Of a stretch of 64,000 bases of DNA, positions 17,671-25,289 are shown one piece after another; the stretch's first letter is position 1, and each line of letters begins with the position of its first letter. A program made the translations under genes and the position numbers. This stretch comes from Sulfurospirillum halorespirans DSM 13726 (GTDB lineage Bacteria > Campylobacterota > Campylobacteria > Campylobacterales > Sulfurospirillaceae): NCBI RefSeq assembly GCF_001723605.1, contig NZ_CP017111.1:1488001-1552000 (forward strand), written 5' to 3'. The notes beneath the pieces are model-generated. The model was not told where the DNA came from. It was given only the letters and a program-made list of their open reading frames with translations, and did not search any database.

Positions 17671-18028
17671 AACATAAAATATTAGGGACGACTTTTTATC
17701 TTACTTTTTTTTTAAAAGCGTTCCTTTAACACAAATTATTGTCTGATATATTGACAAAATCTTTATAAAATCTCCAAAAATATAAAAAAAGAAAAGTATT
17801 TACTTATTACTTCGTAAATATTATTAACTTTCATTATTTTAAAATTAAAATCTATATCTTTCCTATAACAAAGCTATAACTTTTGTATATCATTCTTAAA
17901 ATGTGAAATTAATTCATAAACACATTAAAAAATAAATAACTGTACTTGGGGTTATTTATAAAAGGTTACAAGAAGGTTTGAATACCACTGTGTAAGTTGT
18001 TACTCTTGGTATTTTTTAAGGAGGAAGT
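17671..18028 (+). promoter_or_regulatory. pceA promoter region and long leader with response-regulator repeats
   Basis: Three CTATA boxes lie exactly 11 bp apart at 17852, 17863 and 17874. The outer two fit the CTATW-N17-CTATW site reported for the OmpR-type regulator of the S. multivorans dehalogenase region. Downstream a leader element (17941-17979, TGTACTTGGG to AGGTTACAAGAAGGTTT) recurs before rdhA2. A hairpin follows (AATACCA 17981-17987 with TGGTATT 18007-18013), then T residues and the AAGGAGG ribosome site at 18018-18024. The leader is over 100 nt if transcription starts soon after the boxes. Confidence 0.75.
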
Positions 18029-19534
18029 ATGGAAAAGAAAAAAAAGCCTGAACTCTCAAGAAGAGATTTTGGTAAGTTGATTATCGGAGCTGGAGCTGCA
18101 GCAACGATAGCTCCATTTGGTGTACCAGGTGCAAATGCAGCTGAAAAAGAGAAAAATGCAGCTGAAATTCGTCAACAATTTGCAATGACTGCAGGTTCTC
18201 CCATCATAGTTAACGACAAATTGGAAAGATATGCTCAAGTACGAACAGCGTTTACTCATCCAACCTCAATGTTTAAACCAAACTACAAAGGTGAAGTGAA
18301 ACATTGGTTTTTATCATCATGTGATGAGAAAGTACGTCAGATTGAAAATGGTGAAAATGGTCCTAAGATGAAAGCTAAAAATGTAGGAGAAGCTAGAGCA
18401 GGTCGTGCACTTGAAGCTGCTGGATGGACCTTAGATAATAACTTTGGAGGTTCTTTTGGAAGTTATTATCCAAATAGATTTTCTATGTTATGGTCTGGTG
18501 AGACTATGCTTAACACCCAAATGTGGGCAACAGTAGGGTTAGATAGAAGACCTCCAGATACAACTGATCCTGTGGAACTTACAAATTATGTAAAATTTGC
18601 TGCACGTATGGCAGGTGCTGATTTGGTAGGTGTTGCAAGATTAAATCGTAACTGGGTTTATTCTGGGGCAGTAACTATACCAGATGAACAATCTTGGCAT
18701 AAAGAGATTGAAAAGCCAATCGTTTTCAAAGATGTTCCACTACCAATAGAAACTGATGATGAATTAATTATCCCTAATACTTGTGAAAATGTTATCGTTG
18801 CAGGTATCGCTATGAACCGCGAAATGTTGCAAACAGCTCCTACCAGTATGGCATGTGCAACAGTAGCATTTTGTTATTCACGTATGTGTGTGTTCGATAT
18901 GTGGTTATGCCAGTTTATTCGTTATATGGGTTACTATGCAATTCCATGCTGTAATACTGTTGGACAATCAGTTGCCTTTGCTGTTGAAGCAGGTTTAGGA
19001 CAAGCTAGTCGTATGGGTGCTTTTATTACTCCTGAGTTTGGACCAAACGTAAGACTTACAAAAGTCTTTACAAATATGCCTTTAGTTCCAGATAAGCCTA
19101 TCGACTTTGGAGTAACAGAATTTTGTGAAACATGTAAAAAATGTGCACGTGAGTGTCCTTCAAAAGCAATTACTGAAGGTCCAAGAACTTTTGAAGGACG
19201 AAGTATTCATAATCAATCAGGTAAATTACAGTGGCAAAATGACCATAGTAAATGCTTAGATTATTGGCCGGAATCTGGTGGAAATTGTGGTACGTGTTTT
19301 GCTGTATGCCCGTTTACTAAAGGTAATATCTGGATTCATGATGGCGTTGAATGGCTTATTGATAACACAAGATTCTTAGACCCATTAATGCTTGGTATGG
19401 ATGATGCATTGGGCTATGGTGCAAAACGAAATATTACAGAAATTTGGGATGGAAAGATTAATACATATGGTCTAGACGCAGACCATTTTAGAGACACTGT
19501 AAGCTTTAGAAAGGATAGGGTTAAAAAATCATGA
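18029..19534 (+). CDS. pceA: Tetrachloroethene reductive dehalogenase, catalytic subunit
   Basis: A 501-residue corrinoid iron-sulfur enzyme that replaces chlorine on PCE/TCE by hydrogen outside the inner membrane. Residues 1-37 are a Tat signal (SRRDFGK; cleavage after GANA), so the mature protein has 464 residues. Two 4Fe-4S sites are visible: CETCKKCARECP, and CLDYW with CGTCFAVCP. In mature numbering shared with S. multivorans PceA, Tyr246, Asn272, Arg305, Phe38, Thr39, Trp56, Trp96 and Trp376 are kept. Leu186 is replaced by Trp (codon 18695-18697) and Tyr102 by Phe. Relative to that enzyme as I recall it, there are four extra residues near 104-110 and four fewer near 182, so the length is unchanged. 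The substrate range may therefore differ. It overlaps pceB by 4 bp. Confidence 0.96.
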   Translation: MEKKKKPELSRRDFGKLIIGAGAAATIAPFGVPGANAAEKEKNAAEIRQQFAMTAGSPIIVNDKLERYAQVRTAFTHPTSMFKPNYKGEVKHWFLSSCDEKVRQIENGENGPKMKAKNVGEARAGRALEAAGWTLDNNFGGSFGSYYPNRFSMLWSGETMLNTQMWATVGLDRRPPDTTDPVELTNYVKFAARMAGADLVGVARLNRNWVYSGAVTIPDEQSWHKEIEKPIVFKDVPLPIETDDELIIPNTCENVIVAGIAMNREMLQTAPTSMACATVAFCYSRMCVFDMWLCQFIRYMGYYAIPCCNTVGQSVAFAVEAGLGQASRMGAFITPEFGPNVRLTKVFTNMPLVPDKPIDFGVTEFCETCKKCARECPSKAITEGPRTFEGRSIHNQSGKLQWQNDHSKCLDYWPESGGNCGTCFAVCPFTKGNIWIHDGVEWLIDNTRFLDPLMLGMDDALGYGAKRNITEIWDGKINTYGLDADHFRDTVSFRKDRVKKS

Positions 19535-19755
19535 AATTATTAAATATTTTAAATTATAAAGCGCTTGGTTTGAGTTTACTTTATTTGGCATTGATTTTGG
19601 TTACTTTCCAAATTTCAATGGGAAGTTATGGAGAGGATGAGCCACAAGCTGGTAGTATATTAATGGTTGCTGGATTGATTTTTTCGATCATCGGCGTTTT
19701 TCTTTTAATGAAGTTCAAGCCAACATATATTTTATGGGAAAAGCTTAAGCGTTAA
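19531..19755 (+). CDS. pceB: Membrane anchor of the reductive dehalogenase
   Basis: A 74-residue protein with two hydrophobic helices (LGLSLLYLALILVTFQISM and ILMVAGLIFSIIGVFLLM) joined by an acidic loop (GSYGEDEPQAG) that should face the periplasm and PceA. RdhB proteins tether the catalytic subunit to the membrane. The ATG overlaps the pceA stop (ATGA), so translation is coupled. The nucleotide sequence is about 95% identical to the rdhB2 gene at 24929. Confidence 0.95.
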   Translation: MKLLNILNYKALGLSLLYLALILVTFQISMGSYGEDEPQAGSILMVAGLIFSIIGVFLLMKFKPTYILWEKLKR

Positions 19756-19772
19756 TTTCTAAATCTATGCAT

Positions 19773-19819
19773 AAAGTAGGGTTTACATCATTACATGTAA
19801 ACCCTACTTTTCTCTTTTT
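19773..19819 (+). terminator. Terminator of the pceAB operon
   Basis: Two perfect 16-base arms (AAAGTAGGGTTTACAT and its complement) with a 6-base loop end in TTTTCTCTTTTT. The distal arm carries the TTACATGTAA palindrome, here used as part of the stem. The hairpin begins 18 bp after the pceB stop. Confidence 0.9.
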
Positions 19820-19884
19820 CTAAGTCATAAATATGCTTAAATATACAGCACGTTTAGCTTGACATTCCCATTATTTTGGAGTGA

Positions 19885-20052
19885 CTCCAAAGCGCTGATG
19901 AAGTGGCTGACTTGATTATGACATTTATGCAGGGATTACGAGTTCAATCACGAAATCAATACTCTGGTGATGCAATCAAGCGAGCCATAAAAACATTTTT
20001 GGCTTTGATAAAGTCAATGGAAAAGAAAAAAAGTATATTTTTAGGTTTGTAA
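19885..20052 (+). pseudogene. Relic of a TetR-family regulator (C-terminal end)
   Basis: About 55 codons remain, read from just after an in-frame TGA at 19882. They encode the typical end of a TetR protein: ADEVADLIMTFMQGLRVQS, then DAIKRAIKTFLALIKSM and a stop at 20050-20052. The N-terminal helix-turn-helix is missing, and nothing upstream continues the frame. It differs from the intact TetR protein at 53024, so it is not a simple duplicate. It suggests that the pce locus once carried a linked TetR repressor. Confidence 0.6.
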
Positions 20053-20151
20053 TTGATATAAGAAAACGTTATAACTTTTTTTTCAGTTTTAAGAGAGATG
20101 ACTTGGTAAATAACTCTCTTTTGAGCTAGATCGCCAATTATCTCTCTTGTT

Positions 20152-20568
20152 TTAAAAAGTTAGAGTCGTAATGCGCTCTTCTTTCTCTTTTTCATAATAA
20201 GCTTCTACGCACTCTTTATACGCTGTTAAAAATAACATGCTGCATCGTGATTCTTTAGAATCGTCATCTTTGATTTGTTTCAAAATATTACCAGCTAAAA
20301 TGTAAGTCTCTGAAAGCGTAGCATTAAAAGCAGAATCTAAATAAAGCGAAGCTTGTGCAAGCAGTGATGGGCAACCTTTGATTTCAAAACCACATCTGAC
20401 AGTCTTATCATCTTCAATTTGCATAGTAAGGACAACTTTACCTTTTCCATCGGGGTGAAGGCATGTCGCTTTGGCATTGTAATTATCTAATAGTCCATAA
20501 AAACGAGGGTTTTTCATATGGTCTTCTAATTGGCTTATGAGCCCTGTGTAGTCAAAATCATCACGCAT
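20152..20568 (-). CDS. NifU/IscU-like iron-sulfur scaffold protein
   Basis: A 138-residue protein resembling the N-terminal scaffold domain of NifU/IscU. Candidate cluster ligands are the Cys in KATCLHPDGKG, the Cys in EIKGCPSLLAQASLYLDSA and the Cys in KESRCSMLFLTAYKECVEAY, matching the three-cysteine layout of scaffolds. It is transcribed toward pceB and has regulator-type repeats just upstream (20613-20639). A dedicated scaffold to assemble the 4Fe-4S clusters of PceA and the NapGH-like proteins is the natural reading, but it is inferred from position. Confidence 0.72.
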   Translation of the reverse strand: MRDDFDYTGLISQLEDHMKNPRFYGLLDNYNAKATCLHPDGKGKVVLTMQIEDDKTVRCGFEIKGCPSLLAQASLYLDSAFNATLSETYILAGNILKQIKDDDSKESRCSMLFLTAYKECVEAYYEKEKEERITTLTF

Positions 20569-20612
20569 AGTGTTTATTCCTTTAGTTATAAATTTTAATT
20601 ATGGCAAAAAAG

Positions 20613-20639
20613 TATAGGACGTTTATAGGTAAAATATAA
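20613..20639 (-). promoter_or_regulatory. Probable PCE response-regulator site upstream of the NifU-like gene
   Basis: Read on the minus strand there are TTATA (20639-20635), CTATA (20628-20624) and CTATA (20617-20613), each 11 bp from the next. The ATG is at 20568, about 45 bp away. The phasing equals that before pceA, so the gene should respond to the same regulator. Confidence 0.6.
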
Positions 20640-20718
20640 GTTAATTAGACGAAAAAACCTATTATCTCATACTGCGCATTCCTAATGTCTAGAAGTATTT
20701 TCATACAAATATAGCATA

Positions 20719-22542
20719 TTAATTAACATGGCTAAGATCAATGATAAATTTTGCGCCTTTTTTAGAATTCTTTACATGTAAAGAACCACCGATGTTTTTT
20801 TCTATGATAATTTTTGCCATATAAAGCCCCAAACCAGTGCCATTTTTTTCTTTTTTAGTGCTAAAGTATGGGTCAAATATCTTCTCAATGATCTCAAGAT
20901 CAATTCCTTCTGCATTATCTTCTATGAATATTTCTTTGTTTTTGATAGTAATCCATATCTGTTTGTCTTCTTTGGTTTTCAAGGCATCTTTGGCGTTGCT
21001 CATGAGAATGGTTAAGACTTGAATGAGTTCATTTTTACATCCAATGATAGTACTTTCATCGCTCTTTACATGTAAAGAAATTTGTTCTTGTTTAAAAGGT
21101 GTTCGGAGTAATACCATGGCACTCTCAACGGCGCTTTTAAGGAGAAAAACACGCTCCTCTTTTTTTGTAGAAAAGAAATTTAAAAAATCATTGATAGTAT
21201 TTGACATGTATTTTATCTGTGTATTGGCTTCATGGACCTTTGTTTTCAATTTTTCATGTGAAAGCATTTGAAGTTCACTGGTCATTTCAATGTTGGCCAA
21301 AGTTGTTGAGACATTGTTAAGAGGTTGTCGCCATTGGTGAGCGATACTTGCAATCATCTCGCCCATTGCAGCAAGGCGTGATTTGGCTAAAAGCTCTTTT
21401 TGAAAAGAGAGTTTTTCATAAAAGAGTTTACTCAACCTGATATAAATAGAAAAGCACAGTAAAATTGCAGCAATAGTATTGGTGACCTGCATATTGTTGA
21501 TGTAGGTGCCCTTGTTTAAGTAGGTATCAAAGAATTTGATATCAAATGAAGAAAAATAGAAGATAAATGGGTAGTAGATAAAGGCTGAGCTGATGATGTA
21601 TAAAACGGAGACTGTGAAATCTTTTTTGAGGTTGACAATACCAACCATGAAAAAAAAGGGTAGAATTAATGCTGCTATAATGTAGCTGTAGTGGTCAAAG
21701 ATAAAATTGTAGATATTTAATATTAAAGAGAAGAGAAGGCTTATATTGATAAATTTATCAACCCAAAGATAATTATTTTCTGTTTCAAAAAAGTATTTAG
21801 TAAAGAGTAGAAAAGTGATAATGTGAAGGGCAGGGAAGAAGATATTAAAAAGGACAATGATATTTTTATTGGAAAAGTTTAACCACTCTAATAAGACGAC
21901 AATATCAGGAGAACAGTAGAGTGTTGGGGGTAAAAGTACCAAGCAATAGTATCCCAAACTTTTTTCTTTGATAGAAAAAAATACGATTAAGTTAAAGAAA
22001 AATATACTAATTAAAATTCCGAAAAAGAATCCATTGTCAAAATAAGACTTATCTGTTGAAATAACACTAAAGGTTTTTTCTTGATTAACTATTTTTATGG
22101 ATTTAAAGACATCATACCCTTTTTTTTCATTAGATTTTACATATAGGGTTAAAGTTTCATTGGGGCTAATGATAAAATTATCAAATACAAACCCAGTGCG
22201 ATCTTGGTCATAAAGTGAAGAATGTTTTAGTATTTGATTATGTTTAACATAATAAAGATCCAATTTGGCGTTGTACCAAAAGAAGATAATGCTTTTTTCA
22301 AGTTGTTGAACATTATTATTGGACATAGGTATTTTTATCCAAAAATTTCTGTTATCTAAATTTCGCATATCAGAGTATTGTAGATTTACTTTCGAAAAAC
22401 TAGGATTATTAATAGCTTCATCAATAGATATATCTTTTTTAAGGAGATACGTTGATGGATTTTCTAAATTAATATAAGGCAAAGCACAAGCAGGAGAAAG
22501 TATTAATAAATAAACAATCAAAAAAGAGCGTAGTAGTTTCAT
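20719..22542 (-). CDS. 7TM-DISM sensor histidine kinase of two-component system 1
   Basis: A 607-residue kinase with a signal sequence (FLIVYLLILSPACA), a periplasmic 7TMR-DISM extracellular domain (about 20-170) and seven or so membrane helices (from NGFFFGILISIFFFNLIVFF to about residue 370). The transmitter has its phosphoacceptor His in MGEMIASIAHQWRQPLNN. The ATPase boxes are MSNAKDAL, EDNAEGID and GTGLGLYMAKIIIE. It overlaps the regulator gene by 4 bp. The same kind of system senses PCE in S. multivorans. The sensor may bind PCE or a product in the membrane or periplasm. No defect is visible. Confidence 0.9.
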   Translation of the reverse strand: MKLLRSFLIVYLLILSPACALPYINLENPSTYLLKKDISIDEAINNPSFSKVNLQYSDMRNLDNRNFWIKIPMSNNNVQQLEKSIIFFWYNAKLDLYYVKHNQILKHSSLYDQDRTGFVFDNFIISPNETLTLYVKSNEKKGYDVFKSIKIVNQEKTFSVISTDKSYFDNGFFFGILISIFFFNLIVFFSIKEKSLGYYCLVLLPPTLYCSPDIVVLLEWLNFSNKNIIVLFNIFFPALHIITFLLFTKYFFETENNYLWVDKFINISLLFSLILNIYNFIFDHYSYIIAALILPFFFMVGIVNLKKDFTVSVLYIISSAFIYYPFIFYFSSFDIKFFDTYLNKGTYINNMQVTNTIAAILLCFSIYIRLSKLFYEKLSFQKELLAKSRLAAMGEMIASIAHQWRQPLNNVSTTLANIEMTSELQMLSHEKLKTKVHEANTQIKYMSNTINDFLNFFSTKKEERVFLLKSAVESAMVLLRTPFKQEQISLHVKSDESTIIGCKNELIQVLTILMSNAKDALKTKEDKQIWITIKNKEIFIEDNAEGIDLEIIEKIFDPYFSTKKEKNGTGLGLYMAKIIIEKNIGGSLHVKNSKKGAKFIIDLSHVN

Positions 22543-23210
22543 TTATAGAGTTTCAATTTATAACCAAGTCTTGCTACATTAATAATAGTCTCTGGAGGCA
22601 AATGTTTTCGGATATCTCGTACTAACGAACGAATAGCGGCACTACTCATACCTTCTTCCCAGATATTATTTTCAAACTCTTGATAACTAACAATTTCATT
22701 AACACGTTTTAGTAAATATTCTAAAAAAGTGATTTCACTTCTTCTCAAAATTACATCTTTCTCATTGACAAAAAGAGCACGTTTAATAGTGTCATAATAA
22801 ACTATATCAGAAAAATAAATTTTTTCATTTTTATTGTTTTTAAGATTAGCAACACATTTTTTAAGAGCATTTTTGAGATCAATCGCGGTGACAGGTTTTA
22901 GGATATAAGCTGCTAGATTAAGTTCAACGGCTTTTAAAAAATACTCAGTGTCTGTATAAGCAGTAGCAATGACAAGAGGTATTTTTTGGTTAAATTCACG
23001 AATTTGTTCACACACTTCAAGTCCATTAAAGTAGGGCATTTCGATGTCAAAAATAGCAATATCAATAGTATTGTTTTGAAAGATTTGAAGAGCTTCTTTC
23101 CCATCTTTGGCTAAATATACTTTTTTGCAAAAAAGAGAAAGTATTTCTCCTATGTTTTCACGAGTTTGTTCTTCATCATCTGCATAGAGTATTGTATAAG
23201 AAGCGAGCAT
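22539..23210 (-). CDS. OmpR-family response regulator of two-component system 1
   Basis: A 223-residue regulator. The receiver domain has YADDEEQT, phosphoacceptor Asp in IAIFDIEMPYFNGLEV, Thr in ATAYTDTEYF and Lys in ILKPVTA. The C-terminal winged helix contains EEGMSSAAIRSLVRDIRKHLPP and ends in VARLGYKLKLYK. It is clearly paralogous to the regulator at 27113 (shared EFENNIWEEGMS-type recognition region). OmpR-type dimers bind tandem 11-bp repeats, which matches the CTATW boxes at promoters of this region. Whether this regulator or its paralog controls pceA cannot be told from sequence. Confidence 0.9.
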   Translation of the reverse strand: MLASYTILYADDEEQTRENIGEILSLFCKKVYLAKDGKEALQIFQNNTIDIAIFDIEMPYFNGLEVCEQIREFNQKIPLVIATAYTDTEYFLKAVELNLAAYILKPVTAIDLKNALKKCVANLKNNKNEKIYFSDIVYYDTIKRALFVNEKDVILRRSEITFLEYLLKRVNEIVSYQEFENNIWEEGMSSAAIRSLVRDIRKHLPPETIINVARLGYKLKLYK

Positions 23211-23292
23211 GTTAAATCCCTGAAATTTTATGAATAATGTACGTATTATAAAAAAAGAAATATAGAACTTGTAGATAAAAAATATTTTCCTT

Positions 23293-23450
23293 CTATTTTA
23301 GTTATACAACGGTTGCATAAGTTTTAAATACAATTTTCATAATAAGTCAGATGTTAAATGGTTGTACTTGGGATCATTTAATTAAAGGTTACAAGAAGGT
23401 TTAAAATCATTATCATGATTGTATGGTAGATGATTTTTTAAGGAGTAAAT
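23293..23450 (+). promoter_or_regulatory. rdhA2 promoter and leader
   Basis: One CTATT (23293) is followed at 11-bp steps by poor matches (ATACA at 23304, GCATA at 23315), so the regulator site is weaker than at pceA. The leader repeats the element found before pceA (23363-23402, TGTACTTGGG to AGGTTACAAGAAGGTTT). A hairpin with unrelated sequence but the same position follows (AAAATCAT 23403-23410 with ATGATTTT 23430-23437), then T residues and AAGGAG. Confidence 0.65.
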
Positions 23451-24932
23451 ATGGAAAAGAAAAAACCTGAACTTTCACGTAGAGATTTTGGAAAGATAGT
23501 TGCTGGCGTTGGTGTTGCGGTTACTATTGCACCATTTGGGGGCACAGATGCTCATGCAAAAGAAAAAGCATCGCAAGAGATTCGTCATCAATTCGCGATG
23601 CCAGATGGGGTATCTCCTATCAAAATCAATGAAAAGTATGAAAGATTTAATGAGGGGCATGTGGCATTTTATCATCCCTCTTCAGTGATGATTCCAAACT
23701 TCAAAGGAGAAACTAAGTTTTGGGTGTTTTCTATGATGGACCAAAAGCAAAATTTGATTAATACAGCACAACATGCACCTGGCGTTAAAGCTCCAAGTGT
23801 TGCTGAGGCAAGATCTGCTAGAGCATGGGAATCAGCTGCGTGGACACTGAATGAAATGCTAGGATATGGAAAGCCAAATAGAAAGATGCATTTATGGGAT
23901 AATTTTAAAGCAGCAAAGGATTGGCCACATATCTATAACAAAGCACCAGATGAAAAAGATCCTGCCATATTAACAAATCAGATTAAATACGTTACAAGAT
24001 TAGCAGGGGCTGACTTAGTGGGTATTGCAAGATTGAACCGAAATTGGATCTTTAAAGAGGCTTTTACTACAGTATCAGATAAGCCTGAGGATGATAATAA
24101 CTTTATCACAAAGCCAATTAACTTTAAAGATATTGAAAAACCAACGGAAACAGAAGATGAATACATTATTCCAAATAGCTTTGCCAATGTTATCGTTTCT
24201 GCTTTTGCGATGAACCGTGATATGATGCAGTGTTTGGCTACTTCTATGGCACATGCAGCTGCGGCACTTTGTTACTCTCGTATGGTGGCGCATGATATGT
24301 GGATTTGTCAGTTTATTCGTAACCAAGGCTACTATGCAATACCAAGCTGTAATGGTGTTGGACAATCAGTTGCCTTTGCTGTTGAAGCAGGTTTAGGACA
24401 AGCTAGTCGTATGGGAACTATCATCACCCCTGAGTATGGACCAATGGTTCGTCTTTCTAAGATCTTTACCAATATGCCTCTTATTCCCGATAAACCAATT
24501 GATTTTGGTGTTACAGAGTTTTGTGAAACATGTAAAAAATGTGCAAGAGACTGTCCTTCCAAGGCAATCTCAGAAGGGCCACAATCCTATGAAGCACGAG
24601 ATATTCATAATGCAAATGGCCGCTACCAATGGCACAATGACCATAAAAAATGTTTACAGTATTGGGTTGAATCGGGCGGAGACTGTGGCATATGTGTAGC
24701 TGTTTGCCCCTTTACAAAAGGCAATATTTGGATTCATGATGGCGTTGAATGGTTGATTGATAAAACAAGATTCCTTGATCCTGTAATGCTAGGTATGGAT
24801 GATGCACTGGGTTATGGTAAAACACGAAATGTAGAAGAAGTATGGAAAGGTAAAATCAATACCTATGGTTTAGATACATCTCACTTTAAAGATACGGAGA
24901 CAACAGGAAAGGATAGGGTAAAAAAATCATGA
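23451..24932 (+). CDS. rdhA: Second reductive dehalogenase catalytic subunit
   Basis: A 493-residue paralog of PceA with a Tat signal (SRRDFGKIV; cleavage after DAHA). Both iron-sulfur motifs are intact (CETCKKCARDCP, and CLQYW with CGICVAVCP). The catalytic Tyr (ALCYSRM), Asn (PSCNGVGQ) and Arg (YGPMVRL) are kept. The substrate-pocket N-terminal half has diverged (for example HLWDNFKAAKDWPHIYNK), so it should act on another organohalide or work poorly on PCE. The C-terminal third is almost the same as PceA. It overlaps rdhB2 by 4 bp. The orthologous second gene in S. multivorans has no proven substrate that I know of. Confidence 0.92.
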   Translation: MEKKKPELSRRDFGKIVAGVGVAVTIAPFGGTDAHAKEKASQEIRHQFAMPDGVSPIKINEKYERFNEGHVAFYHPSSVMIPNFKGETKFWVFSMMDQKQNLINTAQHAPGVKAPSVAEARSARAWESAAWTLNEMLGYGKPNRKMHLWDNFKAAKDWPHIYNKAPDEKDPAILTNQIKYVTRLAGADLVGIARLNRNWIFKEAFTTVSDKPEDDNNFITKPINFKDIEKPTETEDEYIIPNSFANVIVSAFAMNRDMMQCLATSMAHAAAALCYSRMVAHDMWICQFIRNQGYYAIPSCNGVGQSVAFAVEAGLGQASRMGTIITPEYGPMVRLSKIFTNMPLIPDKPIDFGVTEFCETCKKCARDCPSKAISEGPQSYEARDIHNANGRYQWHNDHKKCLQYWVESGGDCGICVAVCPFTKGNIWIHDGVEWLIDKTRFLDPVMLGMDDALGYGKTRNVEEVWKGKINTYGLDTSHFKDTETTGKDRVKKS

Positions 24933-25153
24933 AATTATTAAATATTTTAAATTATAAAGCAATTGGTTTGAGTTTACTTTATTTGGCATTGATTTTGGTT
25001 ACTTTCCAAATTTCAATGGGAAGTTATGGAGAAGATGAGCCACAAGCTGGTAGTATATTAATGGTTGCTGGATTGATTTTTTCGATCATCGGTGTTTTTC
25101 TTGCAATGAAGTTTAAGCCAAACTATATTTTATGGGATAAACTTGAGCGTTAA
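24929..25153 (+). CDS. rdhB: Second reductive dehalogenase membrane anchor
   Basis: A 74-residue two-helix anchor that differs from PceB at only about six residues (for example AIGLSLL for ALGLSLL and FLAMKFKPNY for FLLMKFKPTY). It overlaps the rdhA stop by ATGA. The near identity of the two anchors, against strong divergence of the catalytic subunits, means the anchors are interchangeable or have been homogenised by recombination. Confidence 0.93.
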   Translation: MKLLNILNYKAIGLSLLYLALILVTFQISMGSYGEDEPQAGSILMVAGLIFSIIGVFLAMKFKPNYILWDKLER

Positions 25154-25175
25154 TCTTTGAATTGATTATTAAATA

Positions 25176-25220
25176 AAAGGTACAAAGTCTACCATTTTTT
25201 GGAAGTAATGTACCTTTTTT
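25176..25220 (+). terminator. Terminator after rdhA-rdhB
   Basis: AAAGGTACA pairs with TGTACCTTT across a 24-base loop, and the second arm continues into TTTTTT. It lies 23 bp after the rdhB stop and could also end transcription from the convergent kinase gene. Confidence 0.7.
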
Positions 25221-25289
25221 GTTTTGTATTTCTGTTAAAGCGATATTTTTGGGAGTAATGGCGATAGTACTATTTTAAAAAACAAGAGA

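Noticed and set aside
17690..17740. Terminator after the AhpD-like gene (AGGGACG ... CGTTCCT)
   Set aside because: Pairing is imperfect, with several unpaired bases in a very long T-rich loop; not convincing.
20719..22542. Kinase 1 inactivated by the sequence DNAEGID in its G1 box
   Set aside because: Glu lies at the variable position of the DxGxG-type motif; both kinases have the same Ala, and the remaining boxes are intact.
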